In this document: in pieces, positions 1-6,220 of the stretch
Layout of the letters: each line of letters starts with the position of its first letter
How positions within the stretch are numbered: the first letter of the stretch is position 1
Assembly: GCA_937868555.1 (NCBI GenBank)
Contig: CALMNI010000163.1
Coordinates: 1-10,549 of the forward strand
DNA length: 10,549 bases
DNA from: an uncultured bacterium
GTDB taxonomy: Bacteria > Patescibacteriota > Patescibacteriia > Patescibacteriales > Patescibacteriaceae
Reading direction: 5' to 3'
Program-made: the position numbers and the translations under genes
The notes under the pieces: generated by a model
The model's database searches: none
The model's input: only the letters and a program-made list of their open reading frames with translations
Told to the model about the DNA's origin: nothing

Positions 1-736
1 GCATATATAATCATTATAATCTGTCCAAATATAGAAACGCTGTTTTTTTGTTTTTTTTTATTCTTCCGCTTTTATAATAATAGACAAGCGTTCAGATAAT
101 TGAACTGTTACCGTATCTTTGAAAAGAAAGGGAGTTGCCTTTATCCATGCCTCAGCATTTTTTTGTTGATCACTAAGGCGCCTGTGCTTATCATCAATTT
201 TCAAAGAAAAATATTTCCAGTCAACTTTGAAGTATGGATGAAAGGCAAAACATAAGGGCAGTTTTTCCTGCTGTCGGCTTTTGACTCTTAATTCCTGTTT
301 TAAGGAAAATTCAGTTCTATCCTCGTGCATTTCTTTTTCAAACACCTTATACGAAACCTTTACATCGTAATCTAATATATCCTGATTGATAGTGTCATGA
401 TATTGACAGAAATGATTATTTACCGCCGTATAGGGTCTATGAAAAGAATGGTTTCTTAAAAAACCATGTTGGGATAAATTATAAATATTCTCACCCTTAG
501 GATTTCCAAATAGTGGAAAACAAATTGGCGAACCCCCCTCTTTTTTTATGTTGTCCTCCTATCGGGACCTTTTGGTCAGGAAAAAATATATTTCTTTTGT
601 CTATTTTCCATTCAATCAACATCGCGCCTTTTGTACTAATTGCTGCGTGCGACCTACCATCCTTAGTTTTCAATACTTCTTTTGATTCTTTTTGTAAGTC
701 TTTTAGGTTTTCTTTTGTTAATTTGCTAGTTCTCAT
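1..736 (-). pseudogene. aldose 1-epimerase / hexose mutarotase, frameshifted and cut by the window edge
   Basis: Family members interconvert alpha and beta anomers of aldoses or hexose phosphates in the cytoplasm. Frame 1 starts at ATG 736 and gives 68 residues ending FFPDQKVPIGGQHKKRGG, then reaches TAA at 497. If one base is skipped in the A7 (541-547) or G6 (533-538) run, translation continues as SPICFPLFGNPKG, SQHGFLRNHSF and FAFHPYF. These are the typical mutarotase blocks GG.P.CFP.FG, QHGF.R and HPYF. This second frame stops at TAA 58-60. A second one-base skip near the A4 run at 70-73 restores RFYIWTDYNDYIC up to base 1, matching the W.....yvC block that precedes the conserved EPW glutamate, which would lie outside the window. 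The frameshifts and motifs are visible; the family assignment rests on motif recognition. Both indels are in or next to mononucleotide runs, so sequencing error, slippage or true decay are all possible. No Shine-Dalgarno precedes ATG 736. Confidence 0.78.
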
Positions 737-738
737 TT

Positions 739-803
739 TCTGGTTTTTAATTGGTTTTCTCTATTTTCCTTAAGAAAAACAAAGAAAACCAATCAAAACC
801 AAT
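739..803 (-). repeat. nested inverted and direct repeats in the mutarotase leader
   Basis: An 11-bp perfect inverted repeat, ATTGGTTTTCT (750-760) and AGAAAACCAAT (783-793), encloses a smaller imperfect pairing around TTTTCCTTAAGAAAA. A further copy of AAAACCAAT (795-803) lies directly beside the distal arm, and a degenerate CTGGTTTTT (740-748) lies beside the proximal arm. The leader RNA therefore has two left arms and two right arms, allowing alternative hairpins. No known riboswitch class is recognised. Confidence 0.6.
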
Positions 804-808
804 ACCTT

Positions 809-837
809 ATTATAGCATAGGTATATAAAAAAGTCAA
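809..837 (-). promoter_or_regulatory. sigma70-type promoter of the mutarotase gene
   Basis: On the minus strand there is TTGACT (832-837), a 17-base spacer and TATAAT (809-814), preceded by TGC, which makes an extended -10. Only one base differs from the consensus -35. Transcription should start near 802, giving a leader of about 65 nt before ATG 736. It lies just after the stop of the PEP-utilizer gene, so the mutarotase gene is a separate unit. Confidence 0.75.
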
Positions 838-852
838 TATTTCTCCAACTTA

Positions 853-2184
853 TTAATATTTTAACTCTTTTCTTATGCGACCCTTATGGGCATCCACTTC
901 TATCATCTCTCCATCATGAAAGATCTGTGTTGTCCTTTTTGTTCCGACAATGCAGGGCTTATTCATTTCGCGCGCAATTATTGCCACATGCGAGGTAATG
1001 CCTCCCTGATCAGTTACAAACGCTGCCGCCCGCTGCATGGCGGCAATAAAATCAGGCGTAGTTTCAGGAGCAATTAAAATATCACCCAGGCGCACCCGCT
1101 TGCTCTCAGCAGCCGATACTACAATCCGTACCCTCCCCCGCGCATAACCTCGGCAGGCAACGGTGCCCTTCACTGTAATAAAATTTATATTTTTTGCAGA
1201 TTCGGGTCGTTGAACTGCATGTTTGTTAACCATCTTTCCAAAACTAATTCTGATCTTGCCGTTCTCGGCTATACAGTTAAAATTTCCCGCATTAATTTTT
1301 CGTTTTATTTTTTTATTATCAAGCAAACTCTTTATTTCCGCATGTGTCAGTAATGATATTTCAGCAAACCGCAGCTTGTTTCTTTTTGCAAAAATTTTCA
1401 TATCCTCTCGGTGCTGGAAAATAGCCTTATTCATTTCCTCAACCATGTTTGAGCGCAAAAAAGCCAAACGCTGTCCTATACGCATAAGGCGGAGAAGCTG
1501 TGTATCTTGTATGTTTATTTTTTCCTCTGTAAACCGCTTATTTCTCTTTTGCTTTTGCATAAGACGAAACGAACGCAAAACTTTTTCTCGTGTTAATAAC
1601 GTACCGCCAAAAGCATGCGTTCCCACCCAGCGCCATTTTTCAACAAATGCATCGATGTCTTTCTTTTTTAATACTTCTAATTCAGCGGTATACTGCAGTA
1701 AAAGAGTTTTCTTTTTTGGCTGCAGACTTCGCAAGACAGATTCGCTGTCGAGCTTCTTTTGTCCACAGACTTCTCTAATCTTTTTTTCAAACCAGGGGTC
1801 GCAAAAGGTAATGAGCATCAGTCCTCCCAAAAAATTCGGCAAGCGGTCGAGAAAATCTGCGAAACTGTCGGCCGGTTGAACAAGCGCCTTAATTTCCGCG
1901 TCGCAATGCTGCGCTAATTTTTCCAACCACACCACGCCTTCTTTTTCTAAAAGATTTTCTAGGCGCTTAAAATCATTTTTTAAAAAATAATAACGACCAC
2001 CTAGGCATTGCAGATCGCCGCTTAACAGTAATCCCATTTTTTTCGGGACTGAAGAAGTCATCGCTTCCTGCCATAGAGAAACCGTCAATATATTGGGATT
2101 CCAGGTTCCCCAATATAGCCACACATTCTCATGGCTATTATTCTTTTTCATATACCGAATACGTTCCATTAAATACTTTTCCAT
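853..2184 (-). CDS. PEP-utilizer mobile-domain protein (phosphohistidine swivelling domain), no ATP-grasp domain
   Basis: The last roughly 110 residues are a PEP-utilizers mobile domain, as found in PEP synthase, pyruvate phosphate dikinase and rifampicin phosphotransferase. The block TDQGGITSHVAIIAREM carries the phosphorylatable His (about residue 399 of 443), followed by PCIVGT. Residues 1-330 are helical, Lys/Arg-rich, and contain WVGTHAFGG-L, a pattern I associate with the central part of such phosphotransferases. I see no N-terminal ATP-grasp domain and no C-terminal PEP-binding barrel, so the protein cannot run a full dikinase reaction alone; its phosphoryl donor is unknown. The start is uncertain: ATG 2184 overlaps the upstream gene by 47 bases, ATG 2169 by 32, and ATG 2151 by only 14; none has a Shine-Dalgarno. 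It is the last gene of the unit and no clear terminator follows it. Confidence 0.85.
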   Translation of the reverse strand: MEKYLMERIRYMKKNNSHENVWLYWGTWNPNILTVSLWQEAMTSSVPKKMGLLLSGDLQCLGGRYYFLKNDFKRLENLLEKEGVVWLEKLAQHCDAEIKALVQPADSFADFLDRLPNFLGGLMLITFCDPWFEKKIREVCGQKKLDSESVLRSLQPKKKTLLLQYTAELEVLKKKDIDAFVEKWRWVGTHAFGGTLLTREKVLRSFRLMQKQKRNKRFTEEKINIQDTQLLRLMRIGQRLAFLRSNMVEEMNKAIFQHREDMKIFAKRNKLRFAEISLLTHAEIKSLLDNKKIKRKINAGNFNCIAENGKIRISFGKMVNKHAVQRPESAKNINFITVKGTVACRGYARGRVRIVVSAAESKRVRLGDILIAPETTPDFIAAMQRAAAFVTDQGGITSHVAIIAREMNKPCIVGTKRTTQIFHDGEMIEVDAHKGRIRKELKY

Positions 2185-2620
2185 CTATAAGATACACTTC
2201 GCCTGATAGTTCTCCCCGTTCGGTTAAAGTATCGGCGAGCATACAGTCCGCTCCCCCCTTTTGTGGAAATCCCCAGGCCGAGAGTATTTCTATGGGCTGC
2301 CCATAGGGGTTTTTAACAGCCTTAATAAATCCCTTGGACGCATAGACGCCACTATCGTCTATCTTCTCATAACGTACGCGGAATTTCTCTCCAGAAATGA
2401 TTTCTGTTTCGCCGCTTGGATTAATAATAACCCAATCGCCGCGACGGGCGATATTAAAAGTTTCAGTTTTGCCGTCGGGCAGAATGGTTGCCACTTTTTC
2501 TCGAGGTTTGGCGTAGCGAGCATGTATATAACCGAATTTCCGGTATACCGGCGAGCGTTCTAAAGCATCGCATATTTCGGGAGCGTTCCTATCAATGCTT
2601 TTATAAAGAGAGTCGTTCAT
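2138..2620 (-). CDS. hypothetical protein with two PGDYG-like repeats
   Basis: A soluble 160-residue protein without signal peptide or membrane segment. Two related halves can be seen. Residues 27-86 read from RKFGYIHA through ARRGDWVIINPSGE to EKFRVRYE. Residues 94-157 read from ASKGFIKA through KGGADCMLADTL to KVFNGTYSVYE. Each follows the pattern K-G-x-I-x-A, then G-D/A-D with hydrophobics, then F and YE, similar to the PGDYG domain family, whose function I cannot state. The PGDYG motif itself is degenerate (RRGDW; GGADC). The ATG is only 3 nt after the tRNA-Ala 3' end, so the sole Shine-Dalgarno-like AGG (2628-2630) lies inside the tRNA acceptor stem. Its end overlaps the PEP-utilizer gene. 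The family call is tentative; the coding call is firm. Confidence 0.7.
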   Translation of the reverse strand: MNDSLYKSIDRNAPEICDALERSPVYRKFGYIHARYAKPREKVATILPDGKTETFNIARRGDWVIINPSGETEIISGEKFRVRYEKIDDSGVYASKGFIKAVKNPYGQPIEILSAWGFPQKGGADCMLADTLTERGELSGEVYLIDGKVFNGTYSVYEKE

Positions 2621-2623
2621 ATG

Positions 2624-2696
2624 TGGACCTGAGGGGACTCGAACCCCTCACCTCGGCAATGCGAATGCCGCGCTCTACCAGATGAGCTACAGGCCC
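2624..2696 (-). tRNA. tRNA-Ala (anticodon CGC)
   Basis: A complete 73-nt cloverleaf. Acceptor GGGCCTG pairs with CAGGTCC, D stem GCTC/GAGC, anticodon stem CGGCA/TGCCG with loop TTCGCAT, five-base variable loop, T stem AGGGG/CCCCT with loop TTCGAGT, and discriminator A73. The anticodon CGC (2661-2663) reads GCG. The acceptor carries the G3-U70 wobble pair that alanyl-tRNA synthetase recognises, supporting the Ala identity independently. CCA is not encoded; the bases after A73 are CAT, so the CCA enzyme encoded upstream in the same unit must add it. No separate promoter is evident; it is probably processed from the longer transcript. Confidence 0.97.
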
Positions 2697-2701
2697 ACAG
2701 T

Positions 2702-2773
2702 GCCATTTCGAATCCGCCATTGGCGGATGAGGAATCTTAAGATTTCTCAGTCGCTACGCTCCTTCGAAATGAC
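2702..2773. repeat. REP/MITE-like composite palindrome
   Basis: Outer arms GCCATTTCGAA (2702-2712) and TTCGAAATGAC (2763-2773) pair with one mismatch. Inside are a perfect hairpin ATCCGCC-ATT-GGCGGAT (2712-2728) and a near-perfect one, GAGGAATCTT/AAGATTTCTC (2729-2748). The sequence type (TCATTTCGAA..., AAATCTTAAGATT, ending in TTCGAAATGAC) resembles dispersed palindromic repeats that I know from metagenomic and CPR genomes, where they sit between genes. It fills the gap between the cyclophilin gene and tRNA-Ala and may act as an RNA processing or partial termination site. Copy number in the genome cannot be seen from this window. Confidence 0.75.
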
Positions 2774-2782
2774 ATATTCTAT

Positions 2783-3442
2783 TTATTTTTTCTTCAACTC
2801 AACTTTTTCAATTGTAATATCTTTAACCGGATGATCGTTAGAATCGGTTTCAGCTTGTTCTATTTTCGCAACAACATCCATACCGGCAACAACATGTCCA
2901 AAATTTGTATGCTTGCCATCAAGCCACGAAGTTTCGGGAGCGGTTACAATAAAAAACTGCGAACCGTTTGTGCTCGGACCGGCATTAGCCATAGCCAATG
3001 AACCGCGAACAAGCTTATGGGAATTAAATTCATCAGCGAATTGGTACCCAGGGCCGCCCGTACCATGCGTTGAACGATCAGCATTCTTTGAATTCGGATC
3101 GCCGCCTTGAATCATAAAATCTTTAATGACGCGATGAAACAATGTTCCATTGTAAAAGCCTTTTTGCGCGAGTGTCAAAAAATTAGCAACCGTTACTGGC
3201 GATTCGGGGTAAAATTCAACTTCAATAGATCCATAGTTAGTAACCAATGTTGCGCCGGAATACTCATTGGCAAGTTCTTGATTAATTTGTTCGGGAACAT
3301 TCATAGGGGTTGTTGCAGCAGTGTCGCTGGAGCCCGATGCTTGGGGCTCGGCAGTTTCATTGCCATAATAATAAGTTGCTTGTTTCTGGCTACATCCTGC
3401 CAAAACAAGCAAAAAAAGTAAAGCGGGAATAATCTTTTTCAT
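2783..3442 (-). CDS. cyclophilin-type peptidyl-prolyl cis-trans isomerase, lipoprotein
   Basis: It catalyses cis-trans isomerisation of Xaa-Pro bonds and probably assists folding of exported proteins outside the membrane. The start at ATG 3442 gives a type II signal peptide: MKK, a hydrophobic core, and lipobox LAGC with Cys17 as lipidation site. A Gln/Ser/Thr/Pro-rich linker follows, then the cyclophilin domain (about residues 55-219). The domain shows FHRVI with the catalytic Arg, [21 protein letters not shown], and [11 protein letters not shown] with the conserved Trp. The active site looks complete. An upstream in-frame start at 3505 would lie inside cca and add a charged stretch before the signal peptide, so it was rejected; ATG 3457 is a possible alternative. 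The gene begins 4 bases after the cca stop codon (3447-3449), implying the same transcript. Confidence 0.93.
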   Translation of the reverse strand: MKKIIPALLFLLVLAGCSQKQATYYYGNETAEPQASGSSDTAATTPMNVPEQINQELANEYSGATLVTNYGSIEVEFYPESPVTVANFLTLAQKGFYNGTLFHRVIKDFMIQGGDPNSKNADRSTHGTGGPGYQFADEFNSHKLVRGSLAMANAGPSTNGSQFFIVTAPETSWLDGKHTNFGHVVAGMDVVAKIEQAETDSNDHPVKDITIEKVELKKK

Positions 3443-3446
3443 ATGG

Positions 3447-4898
3447 TTATGATACATAATAATCTTTTTTAATTTCCTTATCTTCTTCGGCGCGCTTTTC
3501 CTCAATTATCTCTTTTGCCTTATCACGCAATTCCGTAAGCTCCAATTCGTTTAACTCCCGGCAGCGACGCTCAAGATACTCGTAATTATTTAATGCCGGA
3601 TCTTCAATCACTTCTGAAAGCAATACATCAAGAATAGCGCCAATTTTAGGCCCCGGCGACATATTGAGAACCTTCATTATATCATCGCCTTTAAGCTTTA
3701 GCATTTTGACGGACACGGGGTCATGCCGCACCTTTTCCATCATGTATTGCAAGTGACGAAGCTTATAGGGCATTGCTTTAGCCACCCCGGAGCCCAAGCG
3801 GTCTGCTACCCGCAAATCAATTAAATCAGACAGATTACCTTCGCCTACTTTACGAATAAGCCGGCGTACTGAAGCAGCCGTTACTTCATCGACATTATAA
3901 TAGAACATATGATTCCTGACTAAGGCGACAATACGTTCAATATCAGCGCTAGAAAATTTTAAACGGGTTAAAATCTTTTGTACCATTTTCGCACCGACCA
4001 TTTCATGGTTGTAAAACGTAGCAGTACCATTTGTTATTTTCTTGGTACGAGCCTTTCCAATATCATGAAGTAAAGCAGCCAAACGAACCTGCCACTGCGT
4101 ATTTGGACAATGCTTAAGCGACGAAAGATTGTGCTCAAAAACCGTAGAGGTGTGATGATGGTTTTGAGCCATGCCTATCCCCTCCTCAAGCTCGGGGATA
4201 ATATAGTTAAGCAATTTTGTTTCTTGCAGTTTACGAACTCCTTCAGCTGGATAATCGGATGATAAAATCTTAATAAGCTCATCGCGAATGCGTTCATTCG
4301 CAACGAACTTTACCGTACCGGCAAGTTTTTGTATCCCACGCTCGGTTTTTGGCTCAATAGAAAAACGCAGCTGCGCATAAAAACGTACTGCTCGCAACAT
4401 GCGCAAGGCATCTTCTTTAAAACGATCTTCGGGTTCGCCAACAGTTCTAATAATTTTATGCTTAATGTCTTTTTCTCCGCCGAAAAAATCAACTAGTTTC
4501 AAATCGAGGGACATGGCAAGGGCGTTTATCGTAAAATCGCGGCGCGCCAAATCATTTTCAAGCTTGTCTTCAAAAACAACCTCATCCGGACGACGGTGGT
4601 CGCTATAACCCTGTTCACTACGATAGGTAGTTATTTCAATAACATCACTCAGTTCACCGTCAGCAGTGCGTATGGGCACTATAACCGTTCCAAAACGATT
4701 TTCGTACTTTCCGTCAGGAATAATTCGCAGAATATCATCGGGACGAGCATTAGTCGTTATATCCCAATCCTTAGGCTCTTTTCCTAACAGCCAATCTCGG
4801 ACAGAGCCACCGACGACGTAAGCCTCAAAACCCGCCGTAGTAAGGCGGGTTAACAATTCCTGAACGGAAGGGATAATATGTAACTTATCTGCCGGCAT
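3447..4898 (-). CDS. cca: CCA tRNA nucleotidyltransferase with HD domain
   Basis: It adds or repairs the 3'-CCA of tRNAs using CTP and ATP. With ATG 4898 the protein has 483 residues. The nucleotidyltransferase head shows [14 protein letters not shown] (27-39), the catalytic DWD (44-46), ITTYR (89-93) and [11 protein letters not shown] (119-129). A poly(A)-polymerase-type RNA-binding region follows ([24 protein letters not shown]), then an HD phosphohydrolase domain with LLHDIGK (HD at 278-279) and NHEM. The longer reading frame to 4991 adds a Cys/Lys-rich stretch inside the alkyltransferase gene and was rejected, because family members start about 25 residues before the GGSVRD block. The overlap with the upstream gene is then 14 bases. 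The gene could be annotated as poly(A) polymerase family; the tRNA role is favoured because the local tRNA lacks CCA. Confidence 0.92.
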   Translation of the reverse strand: MPADKLHIIPSVQELLTRLTTAGFEAYVVGGSVRDWLLGKEPKDWDITTNARPDDILRIIPDGKYENRFGTVIVPIRTADGELSDVIEITTYRSEQGYSDHRRPDEVVFEDKLENDLARRDFTINALAMSLDLKLVDFFGGEKDIKHKIIRTVGEPEDRFKEDALRMLRAVRFYAQLRFSIEPKTERGIQKLAGTVKFVANERIRDELIKILSSDYPAEGVRKLQETKLLNYIIPELEEGIGMAQNHHHTSTVFEHNLSSLKHCPNTQWQVRLAALLHDIGKARTKKITNGTATFYNHEMVGAKMVQKILTRLKFSSADIERIVALVRNHMFYYNVDEVTAASVRRLIRKVGEGNLSDLIDLRVADRLGSGVAKAMPYKLRHLQYMMEKVRHDPVSVKMLKLKGDDIMKVLNMSPGPKIGAILDVLLSEVIEDPALNNYEYLERRCRELNELELTELRDKAKEIIEEKRAEEDKEIKKDYYVS

Positions 4899-5208
4899 AA
4901 AGGTATGTTGATAAGGAAGTGACCTTGCCATTAGTAATAGGGATACCTTCTTTTCGCAACAAGGCACTCTTTTTTGCGGTCCCGGAAGCAAAGCCGCCGA
5001 TCACGCCATCAGATCGAACAACACGGTGGCAGGGAACTACAGGCGCAAAAGGATTTTTATTAAGAGCATTTCCAACCGCTCGCGCTGACCGCGGATTGCC
5101 GATAAGCCGCGCTATGAGCGCGTAAGTGCTGATTTTACCCTTAGGGATACGTTTTGTCGCCCGCCACACTTTTTCATTAAAAGAAAGCGGGGTTTGTCTA
5201 AAAGCCAT
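4885..5208 (-). CDS. methylated-DNA-protein cysteine methyltransferase, single-domain (Ogt/MGMT family)
   Basis: It transfers alkyl groups from O6-alkylguanine or O4-alkylthymine in DNA to its own cysteine. The 107-residue protein is only the C-terminal DNA-binding and catalytic domain: FNEKVWRATKRIPKGKISTYALIA (from residue 10; Tyr29 as the base-flipping position), SARAVGNALNKNP with the Arg finger at 43, and PCHRVV with nucleophile Cys60. The N-terminal domain of E. coli Ada-C/Ogt is absent, as in alkyltransferase-like proteins. Those have Trp in place of the Cys, so this protein should still be catalytically competent. It starts one base after the stop of the small membrane protein gene and overlaps cca. 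Confidence 0.92.
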   Translation of the reverse strand: MAFRQTPLSFNEKVWRATKRIPKGKISTYALIARLIGNPRSARAVGNALNKNPFAPVVPCHRVVRSDGVIGGFASGTAKKSALLRKEGIPITNGKVTSLSTYLYAGR

Positions 5209-5209
5209 G

Positions 5210-5443
5210 TTATTTCAAAAGTCCGGCAGGAAGAATATCCCCGTATCCCTCCTTAAATGAGCTTAATAAATCCGGTAAATAAAGCCAAGCAGCGATGATA
5301 GGAATGACCACGAGGGCAACTTTTACAAGGTCCATGACCCGCACCCACCGTATATATTTAACAGTTTTAGCCGATAAATCGCGTACTTCGCGCGTTAGCG
5401 CCAAGTTTTCCTCCAATAATTTTTTTATTTCTTCGTCAGTCAT
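5210..5443 (-). CDS. small single-pass membrane protein, unknown function
   Basis: A 77-residue protein. Residues 1-30 are charged with heptad-like leucines (MTDEEIKKLLEENLALTREV), suggesting a short coiled coil. A basic patch KYIRWVR follows, then one transmembrane helix at about 37-57 (VALVVIPIIAAWLYL), and a short tail. The basic residues before the helix suggest a cytoplasmic N-terminus. It is the first gene of the alkyltransferase-cca unit, 1 base from the alkyltransferase start. I do not recognise the family. The coding call rests on tight operon spacing and sensible protein architecture. Confidence 0.75.
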   Translation of the reverse strand: MTDEEIKKLLEENLALTREVRDLSAKTVKYIRWVRVMDLVKVALVVIPIIAAWLYLPDLLSSFKEGYGDILPAGLLK

Positions 5444-5463
5444 ACAATGGCTAAGATTAGTCT

Positions 5464-5491
5464 ATTTTATTACACTTGCAGTGTACATCAA
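5464..5491 (-). promoter_or_regulatory. promoter with palindromic operator candidate, for the membrane protein-alkyltransferase-cca unit
   Basis: On the minus strand TTGATG (5486-5491), a 16-base spacer and TAAAAT (5464-5469) form a plausible promoter. The start site would be near 5457, leaving a leader of about 14 nt before ATG 5443. A perfect inverted repeat TACACT-TGC-AGTGTA (5471-5485) occupies practically the whole spacer, the classic place for a repressor-bound operator. The regulator is unknown. Confidence 0.6.
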
Positions 5492-5526
5492 GATTTTTAG
5501 GCTGGCAATATGACAAAATGCAAAAT

Positions 5527-5545
5527 AAAAACCGTCCCGGTTTTT
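5527..5545 (-). terminator. intrinsic terminator after nrdR
   Basis: AAAAACCG and CGGTTTTT pair over 8 bp around a 3-base loop; on the minus strand the stem is followed by ATTTT. It is about 100 bases past the nrdR stop and before the next promoter. The flanking A/T tracts make it potentially bidirectional. A weaker hairpin (AACGG...CCGTT, about 5552-5575) lies just upstream. I see no gene in the rest of the nrdR downstream gap (5546-5643). Confidence 0.75.
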
Positions 5546-5643
5546 AGCCTGAACGGCGTTTATCGCTAACCGTTAATAATAAATAAAGAACTACTAAGGG
5601 CTAGACAAGCATGGGAACCACGATTAAGGGACTCGCCGCCATA

Positions 5644-6108
5644 TCAGTTTTTCTTGCCGGACTTTACTAATTTATTCAACTCCCGTTTAAAACTTTGTAC
5701 ATCTTTGAAAGATTCATACACCGAAGCAAAACGAATATACGCAACCTGATCAGTCTTCTTTAATTGCTTCATAACGATTTGCCCTATCTGATCAGAGAGA
5801 ATTTCGTTTTTGCGCATTGCCTGCAAGTCTCTTTCAATAAGGCTTACTAAGCGCTTGAATTTCTCTTCAGTAATAGGGCGCTTTTCAAGCGCTCGCTTCA
5901 GGCCTTTAATCATCTTATCGCGAGAGTAATTCTCTTTTCGGCCGTCCCGTTTAACAATCGTCAAATCGAGTATTTCAACTTCCTCGTACGTTGAAAAACG
6001 ATAGCCACATTTAAGGCATTCGCGACGGCGACGGATGGATAATCCATCGGCAGCAACGCGCGAATCAACCACTTTAGTATCTTGGAAATAGCAGACCGGA
6101 CATTTCAT
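5644..6108 (-). CDS. nrdR: transcriptional repressor NrdR
   Basis: NrdR senses ATP/dATP through an ATP-cone and represses ribonucleotide reductase genes. From ATG 6108 the protein has 154 residues, the usual family length. It has an N-terminal zinc ribbon with CPVC (Cys3, Cys6) and CLKC (Cys31, Cys34) plus the Arg-rich RRRREC block. An ATP-cone (about 46-136) follows, with VKRDGRKENYSRDKMIKGLKRAL-type sequence and the terminal VAYIRFASVYESFKD block. A TTG at 6117 could add three residues (MFI), but ATG 6108 gives the canonical MKCPVC start. No Shine-Dalgarno is present. The gene is monocistronic, between its own promoter and a terminator; no ribonucleotide reductase gene lies in this window. 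Confidence 0.97.
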   Translation of the reverse strand: MKCPVCYFQDTKVVDSRVAADGLSIRRRRECLKCGYRFSTYEEVEILDLTIVKRDGRKENYSRDKMIKGLKRALEKRPITEEKFKRLVSLIERDLQAMRKNEILSDQIGQIVMKQLKKTDQVAYIRFASVYESFKDVQSFKRELNKLVKSGKKN

Positions 6109-6117
6109 AATAAACAA

Positions 6118-6159
6118 AAAACATCCATGGCGGACATTAAGACCGCGTAAGGATGTTTT
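6118..6159 (-). promoter_or_regulatory. stem-loop in the nrdR leader, terminator-like
   Basis: AAAACATCC (6118-6126) pairs perfectly with GGATGTTTT (6151-6159), and an inner GCGG/CCGC (6130-6133, 6143-6146) pairs across a 9-base loop. In the nrdR transcript the hairpin is followed by a U-rich stretch (TTTTTTG, then TTTATT) directly before ATG 6108. It could therefore act as an attenuator or affect initiation. No known class is recognised. Confidence 0.55.
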
Positions 6160-6196
6160 GGTTTTGGGATAAAGTTTTCACGTCTGTTTTTGAGAT

Positions 6197-6211
6197 ACCA
6201 CCTATAGTGGT
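6197..6211 (-). promoter_or_regulatory. palindromic site at the nrdR transcription start (candidate operator)
   Basis: The arms ACCAC and GTGGT flank CTATA, centred just downstream of the predicted nrdR start site. It recalls the NrdR box (ACAC, an AT-rich TATA-type core, GTGT) in layout and core but does not match the consensus closely. A second box at the usual spacing was not found. Autoregulation is an inference. Confidence 0.4.
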
Positions 6212-6220
6212 TGCGATTCA

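Noticed and set aside
513..773. Plus-strand hydrophobic 86-residue frame, membrane-protein-like
   Set aside because: The opposite strand carries clear mutarotase motifs across the same bases; the hydrophobicity comes from the complement of A-rich codons.
785..803. Two adjacent AAAACCAAT copies as a possible CRISPR or iteron start
   Set aside because: There are only two copies of 9 bases, with no spacers, and they lie in a promoter leader; leader structure or operator is more likely.
1223..1879. Long plus-strand open frame of 218 codons
   Set aside because: It lies fully antisense to the PEP-utilizer gene, and its protein is Ser/Phe/Arg-rich without any domain; it is a shadow frame.
4899..4991. 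Longer N-terminus for the CCA enzyme starting at 4991 or 4931
   Set aside because: It would lie inside the alkyltransferase gene, and the extra residues do not resemble the family; ATG 4898 places the GGSVRD motif at the usual distance.
5471..5485. Palindrome before the alkyltransferase unit as a LexA or NrdR box
   Set aside because: It fits neither the E. coli CTGT-N8-ACAG or Gram-positive CGAAC-type LexA site, nor the ACAC-(8 AT-rich)-GTGT NrdR box; only its role as some operator is kept.
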